A stretch of 64,000 nucleotides of DNA from Streptomyces bacillaris (lineage in GTDB: Bacteria; Actinomycetota; Actinomycetes; Streptomycetales; Streptomycetaceae): the NCBI RefSeq assembly GCF_003268675.1, contig NZ_CP029378.1, forward strand, positions 186,001 to 250,000. The letters are read 5' to 3'. Positions 45,344 through 53,354 of the stretch are shown piece after piece. The notes beneath the pieces are model-generated. The model did no database searches and had not been told where the DNA came from. It saw nothing but the letters and a program-made list of their open reading frames with translations. Within the stretch, counting starts at the first letter, position 1. The number at the start of each line of letters is the position of its first letter. Made by a program: the position numbers and the translations under genes.

Positions 45344-46960
45344 TCACTTCTTCGTGTCTCCGGTGTTCTCGGTCTTCCACTTCTCGACGTTCCACCAGGG
45401 GCCGGAGGCCAGGCCGTGGTCGTGCGGCTCGACCTGGGTGGTGAGGGGGCCGAAGCGGTCGTCGACGACGTAGAGGTGGTCGATGTGGGTGAGGAAGGTG
45501 TAGCCCGGGTTCTTCACCAGCTCGCGCTGGACGGTGTCGTACGCCTTCTTCCGCTCGGCCTTGTCCCCGCTCTTGCGGCCCGCCTCGATCGCCGCGTCGA
45601 CGGCCTTGTTGTCGTACCAGGCCATGTTGTTGAAGCCGTCACCCGCGAGGGAGGACTTCAGCAGGGTGTACTGGTCGAAGTCGGGGTCGGCCGGGGAGCC
45701 GCCGCCCGCGAGCACGGCGTCGTGCTTCATCCGAGGCTCGATGACCTCCCAGGTCCCGGCCTCGGTGCGGATGTCGATGCCCGCCTTCTTGGCGTCGGAG
45801 GCGTAGGCGAGAGCGTGCTCCTGACGGAGCTTGTCGCCGCTGAGGTACCAGAGCGGGAAGGTGGCGCGGACGCCGTCCTTCACCCGGATGCCGTCCTTGC
45901 CCGGCTTCCACCCGGCCTCGTCCAGGATCTTCTGGGCGGCGGCGAGGTCGTGCTTGCGCTCGGTGCCCTGGGTGAACCACTCGCTGTCGGTGGGGACGGG
46001 CCCGTAGGCGGGCTTGCCGCTGCCGTTGAGGATGGCGTCGACCATGGTCTGGCGGTCGACGGCGACATCGAGGGCGCGGCGCACGGCGATGTCGCCCGCG
46101 ACCTTGTTGTTGGTGGGGAGCGTCACCGTGCGGTAGTCGTAGCTGTTGGCCGCGTAGGTCTTCTTGCCCTTGTCGCCCGCGAAGCCCTTGGCGAGGTTGG
46201 GCGGCAGGATCGCGCCGTCGAGGTCGCCGGAGCGCAGCCGGGTGGCGCGCACGTCGTCGTCCTTGATGATCGCCATGGTGAACTTCTTCACCTCGGGTTC
46301 GCCGCCCCAGTAGTGGGGGTTGGCGGTGAAGCTGAGCTTCTCGCCCTTGGACCAGTTGGTGAGGACGTACGGTCCGGTGCCGACGGGCCGGGTGGTGAAG
46401 GCGCCGGTGTTGACGTCCTGCTTGCCCGCGATGTGCTCGGGGGCGATGGGCAGGACGGTGCGCTGGGCGAAGGGCGCGTAGGGGTACTTGAGCGTGAAGA
46501 CGACGGTGTCCTCGCCCTTCGCGGTGACGTCCTTGACGGCGTCCAGCTCGGTGCGGGAGGGGTTGTTGGTCTTCGCGTCCAGGATGGTCCGGTAGGTGAA
46601 GACGACGTCCTTGGCGCCGAACGGCTTGCCGTCGCTGAACTTCACGCCCTGGCGCAGCTTGTACGTGTACGTCAGCCCGTCGGCACTGACCTCGGGGAGG
46701 GCGACCGCGAGGGCCGGCTGGAGCTTCATGTCGGCGTCCAGCGTGAGCAGCCCGTCGAAGATCTTCGAGTTGCCGTCCTTGCCGTAGCCGAGCAGGGGGC
46801 TCAGGCTGTCGGGCTCGTAGGCGATGCCGACCACGGCCGAGGTGGTCGCGGTCCCGGAGCCGCTCTTGGGGCTGTCCGGGTTGGAGCAGGCTGCCGCGGT
46901 CAGGGACAGTGCGGTCACCAGCGTGGCGGCGACCGCCCCGCGTATCGATCGGGCCGTCAT
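45344..46960 (-). CDS. nikA: Extracytoplasmic substrate-binding lipoprotein, NikA-like
   Basis: 538 residues of the SBP_bac_5 (DppA/OppA/NikA) family. A lipoprotein signal ends in LTAAACSN. The body has family motifs YEPDSLSPLLGY, AKDVVFTYRTILDAKTNN and RRALDVAVDRQTMVDAILNGSGKPAYGPVP. His-rich spots (THIDHLYVV, PHDHGLASG) near the C-terminus are compatible with nickel or Ni-His binding. The Nur box 34 bp upstream points to nickel as the ligand rather than peptide. ATG 46960 is used; a TTG at 46981 would add seven residues. Confidence 0.82.
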   Translation of the reverse strand: MTARSIRGAVAATLVTALSLTAAACSNPDSPKSGSGTATTSAVVGIAYEPDSLSPLLGYGKDGNSKIFDGLLTLDADMKLQPALAVALPEVSADGLTYTYKLRQGVKFSDGKPFGAKDVVFTYRTILDAKTNNPSRTELDAVKDVTAKGEDTVVFTLKYPYAPFAQRTVLPIAPEHIAGKQDVNTGAFTTRPVGTGPYVLTNWSKGEKLSFTANPHYWGGEPEVKKFTMAIIKDDDVRATRLRSGDLDGAILPPNLAKGFAGDKGKKTYAANSYDYRTVTLPTNNKVAGDIAVRRALDVAVDRQTMVDAILNGSGKPAYGPVPTDSEWFTQGTERKHDLAAAQKILDEAGWKPGKDGIRVKDGVRATFPLWYLSGDKLRQEHALAYASDAKKAGIDIRTEAGTWEVIEPRMKHDAVLAGGGSPADPDFDQYTLLKSSLAGDGFNNMAWYDNKAVDAAIEAGRKSGDKAERKKAYDTVQRELVKNPGYTFLTHIDHLYVVDDRFGPLTTQVEPHDHGLASGPWWNVEKWKTENTGDTKK

Positions 46961-46993
46961 ACTCTGCACATCCCTGTTCAAGATCGACTGTTT

Positions 46994-47010
46994 TTGCGAA
47001 CGGTATGCAA
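46994..47010. promoter_or_regulatory. Nur (nickel uptake regulator) box
   Basis: TTGCGA-ACGGT-ATGCAA fits the S. coelicolor Nur consensus tTGCaa-N5-ttGCAA with both TTGC and GCAA half-sites intact and correct spacing. It ends 33 bp from the start of the nikA-like gene. Nur represses nickel import and sodF when nickel is sufficient. Confidence 0.7.
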
Positions 47011-47027
47011 TTAAACAGGATGTAAAA

Positions 47028-47076
47028 GGCCCTGGTACACCCCGCCTCGACAGACGAGACGGGGTGCACCAGGGCC
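47028..47076 (-). terminator. Terminator of the AOC-like gene
   Basis: Seventeen-base arms (47028-47044 and 47060-47076) with a single mismatch, followed on the minus strand by a run of four T. It separates the AOC-like gene from the nik operon promoter. Confidence 0.75.
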
Positions 47077-47118
47077 GGTGCGACAGGGGATGGCTTTTCG
47101 GAGGCCGGCCTCGCCCGG

Positions 47119-47634
47119 CTATAGCGAGGCTTCGGCCAGGTCGATGGTGAGCACGTCCTCGTCCCTCGTCAGGTGGTCGATCCTGATCGAGCCGGCCGCG
47201 CCCTCATAGGTCCCCGTCCCTCCGGTGATCGCGAAGACGTGGGACCACGGCTGGGCGTTCACCGGGGACTCGGTCACGGCGGGAAGCGGCCGCTGGAAGG
47301 CCGTGGCAGCCGTGATCAGGCCGTCGTCGAGGCTCAGGACCAGCGTCGCCAGGACGGACGAGCCGTCCAGCCCGACGACGACCGGCAGGCAGTGCGCGTT
47401 CTCGGTGCCCACGCTGTCGCCCTGTTCGTCCGACAGCTCGTACCGGACGAAGTACGGGACGCCGACCGTGAGGACCTCCGGGATGTTCGCGCCCGTGCGC
47501 CTGCCGGTCAGGGTGATCCGGCGGGCCACCCTGGGCGCCGCGTGGGCGGCCCCGCCCGCCCCGGCGACCAGTCCCCCGGCGATGGTCGCCGCCGAAGTCA
47601 GCCGCAGAACGCCCCTGCGATCCATGTTCGTCAT
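47119..47634 (-). CDS. Secreted AOC-barrel (allene oxide cyclase-like) protein
   Basis: 171 residues. A Tat-like signal (MDRRGVLRLTSAATIAGGLVAGAGGAAHA) precedes an eight-stranded barrel of the allene oxide cyclase/dirigent type, with TGRRTGANIPEVLTVG, VFAITGGTGTYEGAAGSI and a final strand LTIDLAEASL. The motif GGTGxYxGAxG is typical of this barrel class. Actinobacterial AOC-like barrels include cyclases of natural products but the substrate here is unknown. ATG 47634 has GTGAGGC upstream. Confidence 0.75.
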   Translation of the reverse strand: MTNMDRRGVLRLTSAATIAGGLVAGAGGAAHAAPRVARRITLTGRRTGANIPEVLTVGVPYFVRYELSDEQGDSVGTENAHCLPVVVGLDGSSVLATLVLSLDDGLITAATAFQRPLPAVTESPVNAQPWSHVFAITGGTGTYEGAAGSIRIDHLTRDEDVLTIDLAEASL

Positions 47635-47770
47635 CGCCTGCCTCACACCCTTGCCGGTCGTGTCCGCCGAGCGCACGCGCGCCCCACGGACCAACGCCCA
47701 CCGGGGCGGAACGGGTCGCCTCGCACGCGCACACCACCGGATCGGACGAGTGGGCGGAGGCGATCACGCC

Positions 47771-48898
47771 CTACGGCGCGGGCAGCTCCACCAGCTCCGC
47801 GACGGCCTCCCGGTGGGTGCCCGCCGAGCCGTAGGCGATGGAGTCCGCCTTGGCCCGCTTCAGATACAGGTGCGCCGGGTGCTCCCAGGTCATGCCGATG
47901 CCACCGTGGAGCTGGACGCACTCCTCGGCCGCGTGGACCGCGACGCCCGAGCAGTACGCCTGCGCCACCGCGACCGCGAGCGGGGCGTCGGGGCTGCCGG
48001 TGGCGAGGGCGTCGGCGGCGTTGCGGGCGGCGGCGCGGGCCGAGACGACCTCCAGCCAGAGCTGTGCCATCCGGTGCTTGAGCGCCTGGAACGAGCCCAC
48101 GGGCCGGTTGAACTGGTGCCGTTCGCGGGTGTACCGCACGGTCTCGGTCAGACACCACTCCGCGATCCCGAGCTGCTCGGAGGCGAGCAGCCCGGCCCCG
48201 GCGAGCAGGCCTCGTTCCACGGCGGTGGCGCTCGCTTCCGGCGCGGCCAGCAGGGTGCCGGTCGCGACGGAGAGGGTGAGGGTGGCGAGAGGGCGGGTGA
48301 GGTCGAGCGGTACGAGGGGCTCCACCGCCGCTCCGGGGGCCGTGGCCTCGACCGCGTACAGCCCTTCGGCGGTCGGGACCAGCAGCACATCGGCCACGGC
48401 CGCGTCCGCGATCCCCCGGACCGTACCGTCGAGCGTGGCGAGGGCGGCCGCCGGGTCCGCGGGCGGGGTGGCGAAGGGGACGGCGAGCACGGCCGTACGG
48501 GCCCCGGAGGCCAGCTCGCCCAGGAGGGCTGCGGCCGGTCCGCCGTCCCCGGCGAGGGCGAGCAGGGTCTCGGTGGCCACGACGGAGCTGGTCAGATACG
48601 GAGCCGGGGCGACGCTGCGCCCCAGCTCCTCCAGGACCACGGCGGCCTCCCGGTGGGACGCGCCCTGGCCGCCGAGCTTCTCGGGGACGAGGAGCCCGGC
48701 GGCACCGATGCCGGTGGCGAGGGCCTCCCAGAGGCGGGGGTCGTACGGCGTGTCCGCCTCGGTCGCCGCGATCACTGTCGGCGCGGCGGCCCGGTCGGCG
48801 AGGAGAGCGCGGACGGCGGAGCGCAGGTCCTCCTCGTCCTGGGAGTAGAGCAGATCGGGGGTGGCGGGCTGGGGCTGCGGCTCGGTGCGCGCGGTCAT
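47771..48898 (-). CDS. Acyl-CoA dehydrogenase (second subunit-like)
   Basis: 375 residues, acyl-CoA dehydrogenase fold. The C-terminal domain has HQFNRPVGSFQALKHRMAQLW and the helix with VQLHGGIGMTWEHPAHLYLKRAK. The central domain is divergent and poor in the usual FAD/substrate residues, as often in the second of paired dehydrogenases that work as heteromers. Its ATG overlaps the stop of its partner (ATGA). Confidence 0.88.
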   Translation of the reverse strand: MTARTEPQPQPATPDLLYSQDEEDLRSAVRALLADRAAAPTVIAATEADTPYDPRLWEALATGIGAAGLLVPEKLGGQGASHREAAVVLEELGRSVAPAPYLTSSVVATETLLALAGDGGPAAALLGELASGARTAVLAVPFATPPADPAAALATLDGTVRGIADAAVADVLLVPTAEGLYAVEATAPGAAVEPLVPLDLTRPLATLTLSVATGTLLAAPEASATAVERGLLAGAGLLASEQLGIAEWCLTETVRYTRERHQFNRPVGSFQALKHRMAQLWLEVVSARAAARNAADALATGSPDAPLAVAVAQAYCSGVAVHAAEECVQLHGGIGMTWEHPAHLYLKRAKADSIAYGSAGTHREAVAELVELPAP

Positions 48899-50085
48899 CG
48901 GCTCAGGTCCTTCCAGGCGACGTCCTTGTCGTTACGGGGTTCGGCGGGCAGCCCGAGGACGCGCTCGGCCACGATGTTCAGCAGGACCTCGCTGGTACCG
49001 CCCTCGATGGAGTTGCCCTTGGAGCGGAGGTAGCGGTAGCCCGCGTCCCGGCCGGTGAAGTCGACCAGCTCCGGGCGGACCATGGTCCAGTCGCCGTACA
49101 ACAGCCCTTCGTCACCGAGCAGTTCGACCTCCAGGCCACTGATCTGCTGGTTGAGGCGGGCGAAGGCGAGCTTCATGCCAGAGCCCTCGGGGCCGGGCTG
49201 TCCGGCGACGAGCTGCTGGCGCAGCCGCTCCCCGGTGAGCCGGGCGACCTCGGCCTCCACCCAGAGGGTGAGCAGGCGTTGGTGGGTGTCGTGGGTGCGC
49301 AGTTCGGGGCGCTCGCGCCAGGTCCGCGAGACGGGGCCGATCATGCCGCCCTCGCGGGGGATGCGGGAGCCGCCGATGGAGACGCGCTCGTTCATCAGCG
49401 TGGTCTGGGCGACCTTCCAGCCCTCCCCTACCGGGCCGAGCCGGTGGCTGTCGGGGATGCGGACGCCGGAGAGGAAGACCTCGTTGAACTCGGCCTCGCC
49501 GGTGATCTGGCGCAGCGGCCGGACGTCGACGCCCGGGTCGGTCACGTCGCAGATGAAGTAGCTGATGCCCCGGTGCTTGGGAAGGTCCGGGTCGGTGCGG
49601 GCGATGAGGATCGCCCAGCGGGCCGCATGGGCACTGGACGTCCAGACCTTCTGCCCGTCCACCACCCAGTCGTCGCCGTCGCGGACCGCCCGGGTGGCGA
49701 GGGCGGCGAGGTCGGAGCCGGCGCCGGGCTCGCTGAAGAGCTGGCACCAGACCTCCTCCCCCACCCACAGGGGGCGCAGGAAGCGCCGCTTCTGCTCGTC
49801 GGTGCCGAAGCCGAGGATGGTGGGGGCGGCCATGCCGAGCCCGATGCCGATGCGGCGCGGGTCGTTGTCGGGGGCGTCGGCGGCGGCCAGTTCGGCGTCG
49901 ACGGCCTGCTGGAGGGAGCGGGGCGCATCGAGCCCGCCGAGCCCCTCCGGGTAGTGGACCCAGGCGAGGCCCGCGTCGAACCGGGCCTTGAGGAAGTCGG
50001 TGCGGTCGGTGGTGGCGGGCGGGTGGGCGGCGAGCAGGTCGCGGGTGCGGCGGCGGAGTTCGGCGGCGTCGACGGCGGGGCTCAT
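48895..50085 (-). CDS. Acyl-CoA dehydrogenase
   Basis: 396 residues. Conserved FAD-domain motifs: WCQLFSEPGAGSDLAAL, DGQKVWTSSAHAARWAILIARTD and a C-terminal RSKGNSIEGGTSEVLLNIVAERVLGLP with the usual catalytic-region helix. The pair with the following gene suggests a heteromeric steroid- or branched-chain acyl-CoA dehydrogenase (such complexes are alpha2beta2 in actinobacteria). Start ATG 50085 overlaps the reductase stop by four bases. Confidence 0.9.
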   Translation of the reverse strand: MSPAVDAAELRRRTRDLLAAHPPATTDRTDFLKARFDAGLAWVHYPEGLGGLDAPRSLQQAVDAELAAADAPDNDPRRIGIGLGMAAPTILGFGTDEQKRRFLRPLWVGEEVWCQLFSEPGAGSDLAALATRAVRDGDDWVVDGQKVWTSSAHAARWAILIARTDPDLPKHRGISYFICDVTDPGVDVRPLRQITGEAEFNEVFLSGVRIPDSHRLGPVGEGWKVAQTTLMNERVSIGGSRIPREGGMIGPVSRTWRERPELRTHDTHQRLLTLWVEAEVARLTGERLRQQLVAGQPGPEGSGMKLAFARLNQQISGLEVELLGDEGLLYGDWTMVRPELVDFTGRDAGYRYLRSKGNSIEGGTSEVLLNIVAERVLGLPAEPRNDKDVAWKDLSR

Positions 50086-51047
50086 CGGGCGCCTCCCGGC
50101 AGGACGACGATCCGGCCGGTGCTGGTGCCGTCCGCCACGCGTTGCACGGCGTCGGCGGCCCCGGTCATCGCGACACGCTCGCTGACCAGTGGCTTCACGA
50201 TGCCCTGCGCGGCCAGCTTCGTCAGCTCGTCGTGGCAGGCGCGGACGGCGGCCGGGTCGTGGGTGTTGTAGAGGCCCCAGTGCAGCCCGACGATCGAGTA
50301 GTTCTTCACGAGGGCGTGGTTGAGCGCGGGGGCGGGGATGTTGCCACTGGCGAAGCCGACGACGAGGACCCGGCCCTCGAAGGCGATGCACTTGACGGAC
50401 TTGGCGTACGCGTCGCCGCCGACCGGGTCGTAGACGACGTCGGCGCCGCGCCCGCCGGTGGCCTCTTTCACGGCAGCCACGATGTCCTCGCTGCGGCGGT
50501 CGATGACCAGGTCGCAGCCCAGTTCGCGGGCGACGGCCGCCTTCTCCGGTCCGCCGACGACCCCGATGACGGTGGCGCCCGCCGCCTTGCCGAGCTGGAC
50601 GGCCGCACTGCCGACCCCGCCGGCCGCCGCGTGGACGAGCAGGGTCTCCCCGGGCTGGAGGCGGGCGCGGCGGTGGAGGCCGAACCAGCCGGTCTGGTAG
50701 CCGATGTGGAGCGCGGCCGCCTCGGCGTCGTCCAGCGCGTCGGGGGCGGGCAGCAGGGCCGCCTCGTCCGCGACGACGTACTCGGCGAAACCGCCGTACG
50801 GCAGGGCCGGGGTGGCGAGGACGCGCCGCCCGTCCTCCGTGGTGCCGCACACCTCGACGCCCGGGGTGAACGGCAGCGGGGGCCGCACCTGGTACTGGCC
50901 CCGGCAGAGCAGGGCGTCGGGGAAGTTGACGTTCGCCGCGCTCACCCGGACGAGCACCTGCCCGTCACCGGGGGTGGGCCGGTCCGTCTCCTCCAGGCTC
51001 ATCACCTCGCCCGGCTCGCCGTTCCGGTGCACTCGCCATGCCTGCAT
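50082..51047 (-). CDS. MDR-family NADPH:quinone oxidoreductase
   Basis: 321 residues of the medium-chain dehydrogenase family without the structural zinc. N-terminal GroES-like domain (RVSAANVNFPDALLCRGQYQVRPPLPFTPGVEVCG) and a Rossmann domain with VHAAAGGVGSAAVQLGKAAGATVIGVVGGPEKA. Such enzymes reduce quinones or enoyl groups with NADPH. It leads the operon with the two acyl-CoA dehydrogenases. GGAGG precedes ATG 51047. Confidence 0.88.
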   Translation of the reverse strand: MQAWRVHRNGEPGEVMSLEETDRPTPGDGQVLVRVSAANVNFPDALLCRGQYQVRPPLPFTPGVEVCGTTEDGRRVLATPALPYGGFAEYVVADEAALLPAPDALDDAEAAALHIGYQTGWFGLHRRARLQPGETLLVHAAAGGVGSAAVQLGKAAGATVIGVVGGPEKAAVARELGCDLVIDRRSEDIVAAVKEATGGRGADVVYDPVGGDAYAKSVKCIAFEGRVLVVGFASGNIPAPALNHALVKNYSIVGLHWGLYNTHDPAAVRACHDELTKLAAQGIVKPLVSERVAMTGAADAVQRVADGTSTGRIVVLPGGAR

Positions 51048-51066
51048 GAGGGGGCCTCCACAACAC

Positions 51067-51141
51067 TGTCGGCACTTGTCGGCAGCAACCGCTGCCGCTG
51101 TCGGCACTACCACTGCCGCTGGGCATACTAAGCGGTCGCTT
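51067..51141. repeat. TGTCGGCA repeats and palindrome in the reductase promoter
   Basis: TGTCGGCA occurs at 51067-51074, 51077-51084 and 51099-51106; CTGCCGCT at 51092-51099 and 51113-51120. Next to these lies AAGCGGTCGCTT (51130-51141), a near-perfect palindrome. The cluster covers the likely promoter of the reductase/acyl-CoA dehydrogenase operon. Confidence 0.45.
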
Positions 51142-51182
51142 GCCTCCCTGGGAACACCTCGGCACGGCCGACGGCAGCACCC

Positions 51183-51782
51183 TCACCCCCGCTTCGGCTT
51201 CGCCCGTACGTGCATCCGCTCCCCCTGCGGCCCGAACAGGCTCAGGAACTCCACCGGCTTGTCCTCCGCGGGCCCGAACCAGTGCGGCAGCCGGGTGTCG
51301 AACTCGGCGGCCTCGCCCGGCTCCAGCACGAGATCGTGCTCGGCCAGGAGCAGCCGCAGCTTCCCGGAGAGCACGAAGAGCCACTCGTACCCCTCGTGCG
51401 TCCGCTGCTCAGGCTCCTCGCCACTCCCCGCCTCCTGCACCATCTTGTACGCCTGGAGTCCGCCGGGCCGGGCGGTCAGCGGCACCATCGTCCGCCCGTG
51501 CCGCACGATCGGCTTGGCACGCACCCGGGGGTCCCCCACGGGCGGGGCGCCCACCAGGTCGTCGAGCGGGACCTCATGTGCGCGGGCGATCGGGAGCAGC
51601 AGCTCCAGGCTGGGGCGACGGCCGCCGGACTCCAGCCGGGAGAGCGTGGAGACGGAGATTCCGGTGGCGGCGGAGAGCGCGGAGAGGGTGACCCCGCGGT
51701 CCTTGCGCAGGCGGCGCAGCCGGGGGCCGACCCCGGTGAGCACGGCGTCGAGTTCGGGGTCGTCCCGGTCGTGTTCCTTCAT
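51183..51782 (-). CDS. XRE-cupin transcriptional regulator
   Basis: 199 residues. Helix-turn-helix at ~18-75 (LRRLRKDRGVTLSALSAATGISVSTLSRLESGGRRPSLELLLPIARA) and a C-terminal cupin barrel (~115-190, HEGYEWLFVLSGKLRLLLAEHDLVLEPGEAAEFDTRLPHWFGP). Cupin ligands are usually small molecules. The start at 51782 follows an imperfect operator overlapping its own -10 region, which suggests autoregulation. It lies between the PIG-L gene and the acyl-CoA dehydrogenase operon. Confidence 0.9.
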   Translation of the reverse strand: MKEHDRDDPELDAVLTGVGPRLRRLRKDRGVTLSALSAATGISVSTLSRLESGGRRPSLELLLPIARAHEVPLDDLVGAPPVGDPRVRAKPIVRHGRTMVPLTARPGGLQAYKMVQEAGSGEEPEQRTHEGYEWLFVLSGKLRLLLAEHDLVLEPGEAAEFDTRLPHWFGPAEDKPVEFLSLFGPQGERMHVRAKPKRG

Positions 51783-51789
51783 GGGGCCA

Positions 51790-51817
51790 TTGCAGAATCG
51801 GCAACTGGCTTTGTCAA
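51790..51817 (-). promoter_or_regulatory. Promoter and auto-operator of the XRE-cupin gene
   Basis: On the minus strand a TTGACA (-35, 51817-51812) and a TGCAAT (-10, 17 bp on) lie just before the ATG, leaving at most a few bases of leader. The imperfect palindrome TTGCnGAnTCnGCAA (51790-51804) overlaps the -10. Confidence 0.5.
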
Positions 51818-51852
51818 TCCCGCCCACTCATGGCGGCTTCGGCCCGGCCCGG

Positions 51853-52587
51853 TCAGTGGGCGAAGACCTCGAAGGTGACGGCCGGCCGGCCGCCGAACCG
51901 CTCGGCCTCGGCGCGCACCATGCCCTCCAGGAAGGAGCGGCAGTACTTCTCCGGCGCCTCCTCGGTCAGCGCCTCGATGTAGGTGCGGTGTTCGAGCAGC
52001 GACCGCACGGAGCGCTCGAACCCGGCCGTCGCGTCCACCGCGTGCGTGGGCCGGTCGCTGCCCGCCACGGCGCTCCAGCGCACCCCGCCCCACGGCTCCA
52101 ACCCCTGTTCGGTCAGCTCCGGGAAGATCCACCGGTTGCCCGCGTCGGCCACCGCGTCCAGCGTGGCCCGGCCGACCGCCCGGTGGTCGGGGGTGTTCCA
52201 GGCGACCCCGCCCCAGGTGTCGCGGTGGTTGAGGGTGACGACGAGTTCGGGGCGGTGGCGGCGGATGGCGGCGGCGATGTCGCGGCGCAGCGCGGTGCCG
52301 TACTCGATCACCCCGTCCCGGTGGTCGAGGAACTCGACCGTGCGGACTCCGACGACGGCGGCGCTCGCCCGCTGCTCCCGTTCGCGCAGCGGGGCGCACT
52401 CGGCGGGCGGCAGGCTGTCGATCCCGGCCTCGCCCCGGGTGGCGAGGAGGTAGACGACCTCGCGGCCGCCGTCGGTCCACGCGGCGACGGCGGCGGCCGC
52501 TCCGTACTCCAGGTCGTCGGGATGGGCGACCACCGCGAGGGCGCGGCTCCAGTCGGTGGGCAGGGGTTCGAGTCGCTGCTGGGTCAT
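51853..52587 (-). CDS. PIG-L family deacetylase
   Basis: 244 residues. The zinc motif [12 protein letters not shown] is at the N-terminus, followed by the [10 protein letters not shown] block, the [24 protein letters not shown] motif with the third metal His (HPDH-like) and a C-terminal helix. Actinobacterial PIG-L proteins include MshB and Mca of mycothiol metabolism and sugar N-deacetylases; this one lacks features that place it as either. ATG 52587. Divergent from the rhodanese gene. Confidence 0.88.
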   Translation of the reverse strand: MTQQRLEPLPTDWSRALAVVAHPDDLEYGAAAAVAAWTDGGREVVYLLATRGEAGIDSLPPAECAPLREREQRASAAVVGVRTVEFLDHRDGVIEYGTALRRDIAAAIRRHRPELVVTLNHRDTWGGVAWNTPDHRAVGRATLDAVADAGNRWIFPELTEQGLEPWGGVRWSAVAGSDRPTHAVDATAGFERSVRSLLEHRTYIEALTEEAPEKYCRSFLEGMVRAEAERFGGRPAVTFEVFAH

Positions 52588-52763
52588 ACCGGCAGGCTAC
52601 CGACGATCATGCGAGGGGGCCGTGACCGGCGGGTCTCCGGGTAGGGGAGGGGAATGCGGGCCGGCCGTACGGTGCTGGAGAAACGTAGTGGCCGGTGCTG
52701 GGGACACGTGTAGAGTCCCAGCCCTCCCGCCGTCCGCCCGGCCGTCGAAAGGAATCCCCACCC

Positions 52764-53339
52764 GTGACCAGCCCCGCCTCCCTCTCCCCCGCCCAGGCCG
52801 CAGCCCGTCTGGAGGAGTTCACCGTCATCGACGTACGGGCTCCCGGCGAGTACGCCGCCGGCCATGTGCCCGGCGCCCTGAACATCCCGCTCGACAAGCT
52901 GCCCGAGGCCCTGCCCGCCCTCAAGTCGGCCTCGGCCCGTGGTTCGCTGCTGGTGGTGTGCGCCTCCGGGGTCCGCTCCACCCGGGCCTGCGAGATCCTG
53001 GCGGGCGCGGACATCGAGGCCCTGACGCTGACCGGCGGCACCTCCGCCTGGGAGGGCGACGGCCGTGGCCTGGACCGGCCGGAGGGCGCCCGCGCGGTCT
53101 GGCCGATGGAGCGGCAGGTGCGGCTGGCGGCCGGTTCGCTGGTGGTGGCCGGGCTGGTGGCGGGCATCCGCTTCCCGGCCGCGCGCTGGCTCTCCGCCGG
53201 TGTCGGTTCGGGCCTGGTCTTCTCGGCCGTCACCAACACCTGCGGCATGGCCTCCGCCCTGTCGAAGCTGCCGTACAACCGGGCCTCGCGCTCCGGCACC
53301 ACGGACCTGGACGCCACGCTGGAGGCGCTGCAGCGCTGA
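52764..53339 (+). CDS. Rhodanese-like domain with DUF2892 membrane tail
   Basis: 191 residues. Rhodanese fold at ~10-105 with active loop VVCASGVRSTRA (Cys with GxRS), then two helices (~125-165, QVRLAAGSLVVAGLVAG and WLSAGVGSGLVFSAV) of the DUF2892 type, ending in a TCGMA segment with a second Cys. Likely a membrane-bound sulfur-transfer protein. GTG 52764 has AAAGGAA upstream; convergent with the hydrolase gene. Confidence 0.85.
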   Translation: MTSPASLSPAQAAARLEEFTVIDVRAPGEYAAGHVPGALNIPLDKLPEALPALKSASARGSLLVVCASGVRSTRACEILAGADIEALTLTGGTSAWEGDGRGLDRPEGARAVWPMERQVRLAAGSLVVAGLVAGIRFPAARWLSAGVGSGLVFSAVTNTCGMASALSKLPYNRASRSGTTDLDATLEALQR

Positions 53340-53354
53340 TGGCCGGGGCTCCGC

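Noticed and set aside
45314..47014. Plus-strand ORF opposite the nikA-like gene
   Set aside because: Antisense shadow; repetitive V/G/A/L composition.
47225..49033. Plus-strand ORF opposite the AOC-like and acyl-CoA dehydrogenase genes
   Set aside because: Antisense shadow across two real genes.
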